A stretch of 8,651 nucleotides of DNA from contig CAZWLJ010000070.1 in NCBI GenBank assembly GCA_964634605.1, positions 1 to 8,651 on the forward strand, written 5' to 3'. This DNA is from UPXZ01 sp964634605 (GTDB lineage Bacteria; Bacteroidota; Bacteroidia; Bacteroidales; Paludibacteraceae). Positions 5,591-8,651 of this stretch are shown piece by piece. The translations under genes were made by a program, and so were the position numbers. Below the pieces are notes generated by a model. The model worked only from the letters and a program-made list of their open reading frames with translations. It had not been told where the DNA came from and did not search any database. How positions within the stretch are numbered: position 1 is the first letter of the stretch; every line of letters begins with the position of its first letter.

Positions 5591-7354
5591 TTAGTTCAGC
5601 GTAATATTCATTGGCATCAGCGCATGTATTCCGCTGAAGGTTTTTGCCTGTTCGATTTGTTTGAGCAGTCTGTAATTCTCATCGCCGAGTCTGGATTTAA
5701 GCAACCGCGATTCCACTCCCGAGTTCATATCTTTCATCAGGCGGGTCATGAAATCTTCTTTAGCCGGAAAATCCTTTACCATGTAGTTCGTGAGGTTTGC
5801 TTTTACAGCAGCCATTTTGATGGCATCGTTCAAGCCTCCCAGTTTGTCAACCAGTCCGATACGCAGTGCATCCTCGCCTGTCCATACACGTCCCTCGGCA
5901 ATGGCTTTGATTGAATCAATTTTCATGCTGCGTCCGTCGGCACACCGTTTGGTAAATAATTCGTACCCGCGGTTCACGTAGCCCTGCATCAGGTTTCGTT
6001 CGTCGGGTGTGAAGGCGCGGTTGAAGTCAATGGCGTCGCTCATTTTGTTGGTTTTCACTCCGTCGTGGGTCAGACCGATTTTTTTATTCAGTCCTTCGAT
6101 ATTCGGAATGGTTCCGAAAATGCCGATAGAGCCGGTCAGTGTGTTGGGCTGTGCAATGATGCTGTCGGCAGCACAGGCAATGTAGTAACCTCCGGATGCG
6201 GCATAGTCGCCCATCGAAACAATCACGGGTTTCACTTTTTTCAGTTCGGTGATGGCGTGCCATATCTGTTCGGAGCCATAAGCGCTTCCACCGCCCGAGT
6301 TCACCCTGAAAACAACCGCTTTCACCGATTTTTCCTCTTTCACCTCGTTGATTGTTTTTACCAGATCTTCGGATACTATGCCGTTCGAGTCGCCCATGTC
6401 AATGCCGCCAACGCCGTAAATCACAGCTACTTTCTGTTTCTGCATTTTCAGGTTGTCCGGTACATTGTTCATGTCGGTATGTGAAATGAAATGAATATTT
6501 TTGATGTCATCCTGTTTGGTGAGTTTTTTCATCACCTCGTCCATGCCGTCGGCATACAGCAGCGAGTCGACGAGTTTTGACTTCAGATACATTTCGGTTG
6601 GCTGAAAAGTCATCATTGCATCGGCATACCGGTTAAGTGAATCCACAGAAATCTTACGCGATTCGGAAATTTCGGCTAAGACATGATTCCAGATAGAAGT
6701 TATAAAGGTAGTAACCTGCAACTTGTTGGCTTCGCTCATTTCAGTGTTCACATAAGGTTCAACAGCCGATTTGAAAGTGCCCACTTTCACTATCTGCATT
6801 TCCACGCCCAGTTTGTCCAGTGTGTTTTTGTAGAAAGTGGTATTGGCGGCAATTCCCTGAAACTCGAGCATTCCCTGCGGGTTCAGATACATTTTGTCGG
6901 CTACCGAACACAGATAATAGTTTTTCTGGCTGTAGGTGTCGGCGTATGCCACTATAAATTTTCCCGACTTTTTGAAATCAGCCAGTGCATCCCGGATTTC
7001 CTTGAAAGATGCGTAACCACCCGTCAGTACGCCGCTTTTCAGGTAAATGCCCTGAATGTTTTCGTTGTCTTTGGCTTTGCGGATGTTGGCAAGTACATCA
7101 TCCAGACCGACAGGCCCGGGAACATCCTGTCCGAAGGCGCCGGTGAAAATCTCGGTGAACGGATCGTCCTGCGAGCGTTCGACAAGTTGACCTTCCAGTT
7201 CCAGTTCGTAAACCGAGTTGGGCTGAATCTTCACAGTTTTGTCGGCAGAGCTGGCAATAGCTCCTATAATTCCGAAGGTAATTAACATTCCGATAATGGA
7301 TGTAATAATGATGCCGGCAATAGTGGCCAGTGTAAATTTAAGAAATTGTTTCAT
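5591..7354 (-). CDS. sppA: Signal peptide peptidase SppA (protease IV, long form)
   Basis: SppA is a membrane-bound serine protease with a Ser/Lys dyad that degrades signal peptides left in the inner membrane after export; the active sites face the periplasm. The 587-residue length fits the long, duplicated form (E. coli 618). One transmembrane anchor lies at about 8-34. The first repeat carries the general base Lys195 in VGTFKSAVEPYV. The second carries the nucleophile Ser387 in GDYAASGGYY, followed by LTGSIGIF (406-413), VWTGEDALRIGLVD and KLGG. One oddity is VNSGGGS at 351-357, where the family usually has NSPGG; the dyad is intact. The start at 7354 places the anchor at the very N-terminus. 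It lies 98 bases after the thioredoxin gene with no visible terminator between them, so read-through is possible, and a strong terminator follows it. Confidence 0.96.
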   Translation of the reverse strand: MKQFLKFTLATIAGIIITSIIGMLITFGIIGAIASSADKTVKIQPNSVYELELEGQLVERSQDDPFTEIFTGAFGQDVPGPVGLDDVLANIRKAKDNENIQGIYLKSGVLTGGYASFKEIRDALADFKKSGKFIVAYADTYSQKNYYLCSVADKMYLNPQGMLEFQGIAANTTFYKNTLDKLGVEMQIVKVGTFKSAVEPYVNTEMSEANKLQVTTFITSIWNHVLAEISESRKISVDSLNRYADAMMTFQPTEMYLKSKLVDSLLYADGMDEVMKKLTKQDDIKNIHFISHTDMNNVPDNLKMQKQKVAVIYGVGGIDMGDSNGIVSEDLVKTINEVKEEKSVKAVVFRVNSGGGSAYGSEQIWHAITELKKVKPVIVSMGDYAASGGYYIACAADSIIAQPNTLTGSIGIFGTIPNIEGLNKKIGLTHDGVKTNKMSDAIDFNRAFTPDERNLMQGYVNRGYELFTKRCADGRSMKIDSIKAIAEGRVWTGEDALRIGLVDKLGGLNDAIKMAAVKANLTNYMVKDFPAKEDFMTRLMKDMNSGVESRLLKSRLGDENYRLLKQIEQAKTFSGIHALMPMNITLN

Positions 7355-7382
7355 AGGGTTTGTTTTTCAAATATTTAGGGTA

Positions 7383-7390
7383 CAAAGAAA
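7383..7390 (-). promoter_or_regulatory. Possible weak -7 box for sppA
   Basis: The minus strand reads TTTCTTTG, one mismatch from TAnnTTTG, 28 bases before the sppA ATG. There is no suitably spaced -33 TTG. It is listed because no better match occurs in the 98-base gap; sppA may instead be read from upstream of the thioredoxin gene. Confidence 0.3.
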
Positions 7391-7452
7391 CGAAAAAAAA
7401 CGGGAAAGTAGCTGTTTTTATTTCAAATATGAACCAAAAAACAATGATTTTC

Positions 7453-7749
7453 TTAAATGTGCGACAAAAGAGTTTTCAGAAGTGTTTGTTTGTCGGTTCC
7501 GCCCGGGTGACGCCACACGAGATTACCGTTTTTGAATATGGCAAAGGTAGGCACAGCCTGAATCTGGTACCTGGCTGCCAGCTGCTGATTTTTATCCACA
7601 TCAATTTTCAGTACGCGGGCTTTGCCCTGTACTTCTTTACCTACCTGCTCTACTACGGGCGCCATCGCTTTGCAGGGTCCGCACCAGGTGGCGTAAAAAT
7701 CTATCAGTACCGGTTTTCCGGAATTGATTATTTCGTGAAATGTTTCCAT
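7453..7749 (-). CDS. Thioredoxin
   Basis: This is a 98-residue cytoplasmic thioredoxin, a disulfide reductase. The redox motif is WCGPCK at 22-27 (Cys23, Cys26), preceded by LIDFYAT, with the family's cis-proline at AVPTF (Pro67). The C-terminal GNLVWRHPGG segment matches the final beta-hairpin and its Gly pair. It is slightly shorter than E. coli TrxA (about 108), missing the first helix and strand region. There is no signal peptide, which argues against a periplasmic TlpA/ResA-type protein. The ATG at 7749 lies only 11 bases past the U-run of the hsp20 terminator, leaving little room for a promoter. Transcription may depend on read-through or on a start inside the hsp20 3' end. The gene symbol is left open because Bacteroidota often carry several trx paralogues. 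Confidence 0.95.
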   Translation of the reverse strand: METFHEIINSGKPVLIDFYATWCGPCKAMAPVVEQVGKEVQGKARVLKIDVDKNQQLAARYQIQAVPTFAIFKNGNLVWRHPGGTDKQTLLKTLLSHI

Positions 7750-7760
7750 ACAAAAGTGTT

Positions 7761-7797
7761 AAAAAAGAAAGGGAGAACGAGCGAATCATTCTCCCTT
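7761..7797 (-). terminator. Intrinsic terminator after hsp20 / leader hairpin of thioredoxin
   Basis: AAGGGAGAA (7769-7777) and TTCTCCCTT (7789-7797) pair perfectly over 9 bases around an 11-base loop. On the minus strand they are followed by TCTTTTTT, a good U-run. It lies 18 bases past the hsp20 stop and ends 11 bases before the thioredoxin ATG, so it could also act as an attenuator. Confidence 0.85.
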
Positions 7798-7814
7798 CAG
7801 ATTCAAAAATTTAC

Positions 7815-8249
7815 TTACTTAATCTCAATAGCGCGCGGAGCTTTTGGTTTTGCTTCTTCTTTTTTGGGTATCGAAACGGTCAGAATGCCTTTGTCGTAAA
7901 CGGCTTCCACTTTTTCACCATCTGCAGTAAGCGGTAAGGTGAACGAACGGCTGAATGACTGGTAGCTGAACTCACGTTTGGTGTATCGTTCGCTTTCGTC
8001 TTTTGTTTCGTTCTCAGCCTGTTTTTCAGACGAAATGGTGAGTACGTCGTTGTGAACTTCAATTTTGAAATCACTTTTATCGAATCCGGGAGCTGCTACT
8101 TCAATGCTGAACTCATTGTCATTTTCTTTCACATTAACCGAGGGTAACGTGGTGTTGGTTTTTGAATAGTTTTTTGATGTCCAGTCGAATAAATCGGTGT
8201 CGAAAAATCGGTCAATCAACGGATTGCCTGTAAATCTTACGAGTGTCAT
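7815..8249 (-). CDS. Small heat-shock protein, Hsp20/alpha-crystallin family
   Basis: This is a 144-residue cytoplasmic ATP-independent holdase chaperone that binds unfolding proteins and passes them to DnaK/ClpB. The alpha-crystallin domain spans about 36-128. It has the conserved EVAAPGFDKSDFKIEV segment (50-65), LTISSEK, REFSYQSFSRSFTLP (92-106), and the A-x(4)-GIL signature (AVYDKGIL, 116-123). The C-terminal tail carries the I-x-I oligomerisation motif IEI (141-143). The short N-terminal arm (FTGNPLIDRFFD) has the usual phenylalanines. The start at 8249 is supported by a Shine-Dalgarno-like AGAAAGGA at 8258-8265. The gene is preceded by a promoter with a repeated motif over the -33 and followed by a terminator, so it is probably its own transcription unit, plausibly stress-induced. 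Confidence 0.96.
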   Translation of the reverse strand: MTLVRFTGNPLIDRFFDTDLFDWTSKNYSKTNTTLPSVNVKENDNEFSIEVAAPGFDKSDFKIEVHNDVLTISSEKQAENETKDESERYTKREFSYQSFSRSFTLPLTADGEKVEAVYDKGILTVSIPKKEEAKPKAPRAIEIK

Positions 8250-8257
8250 AGTTTTTT

Positions 8258-8265
8258 TCCTTTCT
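8258..8265 (-). promoter_or_regulatory. Ribosome binding site of hsp20
   Basis: The minus strand reads AGAAAGGA, 8 bases upstream of the ATG at 8249. It is the clearest Shine-Dalgarno-like site in a window where other starts have none, which suits a highly translated stress gene. Confidence 0.6.
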
Positions 8266-8317
8266 ATAATTTAATTTGGTTATTAATTTGTTTTTTTGTT
8301 TTACAACTACATGATTG

Positions 8318-8351
8318 CAAATTAAATACCAATGAAATAAAAGTGACAAAA
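8318..8351 (-). promoter_or_regulatory. Probable promoter of hsp20
   Basis: The minus strand carries TTTTG (8351-8347), a 21-base spacer, then TTAATTTG (8325-8318), one mismatch from the TAnnTTTG -7 box. The predicted leader is about 60 bases and includes the ribosome binding site. The -33 lies inside the repeated TGACAAAATGAC motif. Confidence 0.5.
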
Positions 8352-8441
8352 TGACATCTTTGTGATGTGCTTATTTTTGTTTTCTATCTTAAAATATAGT
8401 TTAAGGGCTTAAAAGCTGTTTTAGGTGTATGACAAAATGAC
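8344..8441. repeat. Two direct copies of TGACAAAATGAC upstream of hsp20
   Basis: The 12-mer TGACAAAATGAC occurs identically at 8344-8355 and 8430-8441, 86 bases apart. On the coding strand it reads GTCATTTTGTCA, which itself contains two GTCA units 8 bases apart. The first copy covers the -33 of hsp20 and adjoins a short dyad with ACATC/GATGT arms (8353-8367). It may be a binding site for a stress regulator; no known operator is matched with confidence. Confidence 0.5.
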
Positions 8442-8552
8442 CGATAATTGTTTCTTATGAAAGTTACTGTCTTTCTTTAGCTTCGTAGGGATGAGTTTTC
8501 TTAGGATTTCTTTCCGGAAATGTTGTTTAATTGCTTAAAGTTCTTCAATCAG

Positions 8553-8578
8553 AAGGATCCCGATTTATCGGGATCCTT
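8553..8578. repeat. Perfect 11-bp palindrome (first of a pair)
   Basis: AAGGATCCCGA (8553-8563) and TCGGGATCCTT (8568-8578) pair perfectly around a TTTA loop. No U-run follows on either strand, so it is not a classical intrinsic terminator. It could be a transcript-end hairpin for a gene to the right, or part of an extragenic palindromic repeat. Confidence 0.7.
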
Positions 8579-8589
8579 ATAGTATCTAA

Positions 8590-8612
8590 GGCGGGATTAG
8601 CTAAATCCCGCC
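8590..8612. repeat. Perfect 9-bp GC-rich palindrome (second of a pair)
   Basis: GGCGGGATT (8590-8598) and AATCCCGCC (8604-8612) pair perfectly around AGCTA, 11 bases after the first palindrome. No U-run follows. Two unlike strong hairpins side by side in a gene-free region resemble the layout of REP-type extragenic repeats. I recall similar GGCGGGATT-type palindromes from Bacteroidota genomes, but cannot confirm copies here. Confidence 0.65.
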
Positions 8613-8651
8613 TGCCAGCGAGGTCATTTACTCATTTATCAGACATATCCG

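Larger units (their letters stand above)
8250..8651. other. Gene-free region upstream of hsp20
   Basis: About 400 bases hold the hsp20 ribosome binding site and promoter, the repeated 12-mer and two palindromes (8553-8612). Between about 8442 and 8550 I see only very short frames (at most 15 codons) and no RNA gene. The gene that lies to the right is not visible. Confidence 0.6.

Noticed and set aside
6683..7285. 200-codon plus-strand frame opposite sppA, and similar long plus-strand frames at 6065-6484 and 7360-7899
   Set aside because: They are antisense to well-supported genes, show no domain or codon logic, and the minus-strand products are unmistakable.
8553..8612. Tandem palindromes as a CRISPR array or intrinsic terminator
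   Set aside because: The two units differ in sequence and there is no repeat-spacer periodicity; neither is followed by a U-run on either strand.
1..8651. tRNA, rRNA, insertion sequences, riboswitches, phage or defence genes
   Set aside because: I looked in the gaps on both strands and saw no cloverleaf, conserved rRNA segment, transposase motif, riboswitch core or target-site duplication.

Overview
The window reads as chromosomal DNA from a Bacteroidota member, most likely of the order Bacteroidales. Three things support this. A secreted protein ends in a type IX secretion (T9SS) sorting domain. Several genes are preceded by the Bacteroidota-type -7 promoter box TAnnTTTG and mostly lack Shine-Dalgarno sites. 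The LpxK and SppA proteins have Bacteroidales-like form. No species can be named from the sequence alone. All seven genes lie on the minus strand, so transcription runs from the right end to the left.

Layout from right (upstream) to left (downstream). 8250-8651 is a gene-free stretch with two strong palindromes at its right end, a 12-bp direct repeat, and the promoter and ribosome binding site of hsp20. 7815-8249 is a small heat-shock chaperone (Hsp20), followed by a clear intrinsic terminator. 7453-7749 is a minimal thioredoxin. 5591-7354 is the signal peptide peptidase SppA, again followed by a strong terminator. 4428-5372 is a two-part envelope protein: a lipoprotein-like N-terminal domain joined to a C-terminal beta-barrel. 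It has its own promoter and terminator. 4060-4427 is a mostly empty spacer holding that terminator and the next promoter. 1687-4059 is a large CotH-type kinase-like protein exported by T9SS, followed by a bidirectional terminator. 469-1539 is lpxK, which overlaps by 29 bases the start of a purine nucleoside phosphorylase gene running off the left edge.

Most of the genes concern the cell envelope and protein quality control: lipid A phosphorylation, membrane signal-peptide/protein degradation, a chaperone and a thiol reductase, an outer-membrane protein and a surface-exported putative kinase. Nearly every gene appears to be its own transcription unit; lpxK-pnp is the one tightly coupled pair. 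From memory, sppA, lpxK and pnp are often adjacent in Bacteroidales, so the CotH and barrel genes look like an insertion into a conserved neighbourhood.

I do not see a multi-gene novel system. The items most worth a second look are the lipoprotein/beta-barrel fusion, the T9SS-exported CotH protein with an N-terminal beta-trefoil-like region, the repeated TGACAAAATGAC motif over the hsp20 promoter, and the pair of palindromes at 8553-8612.
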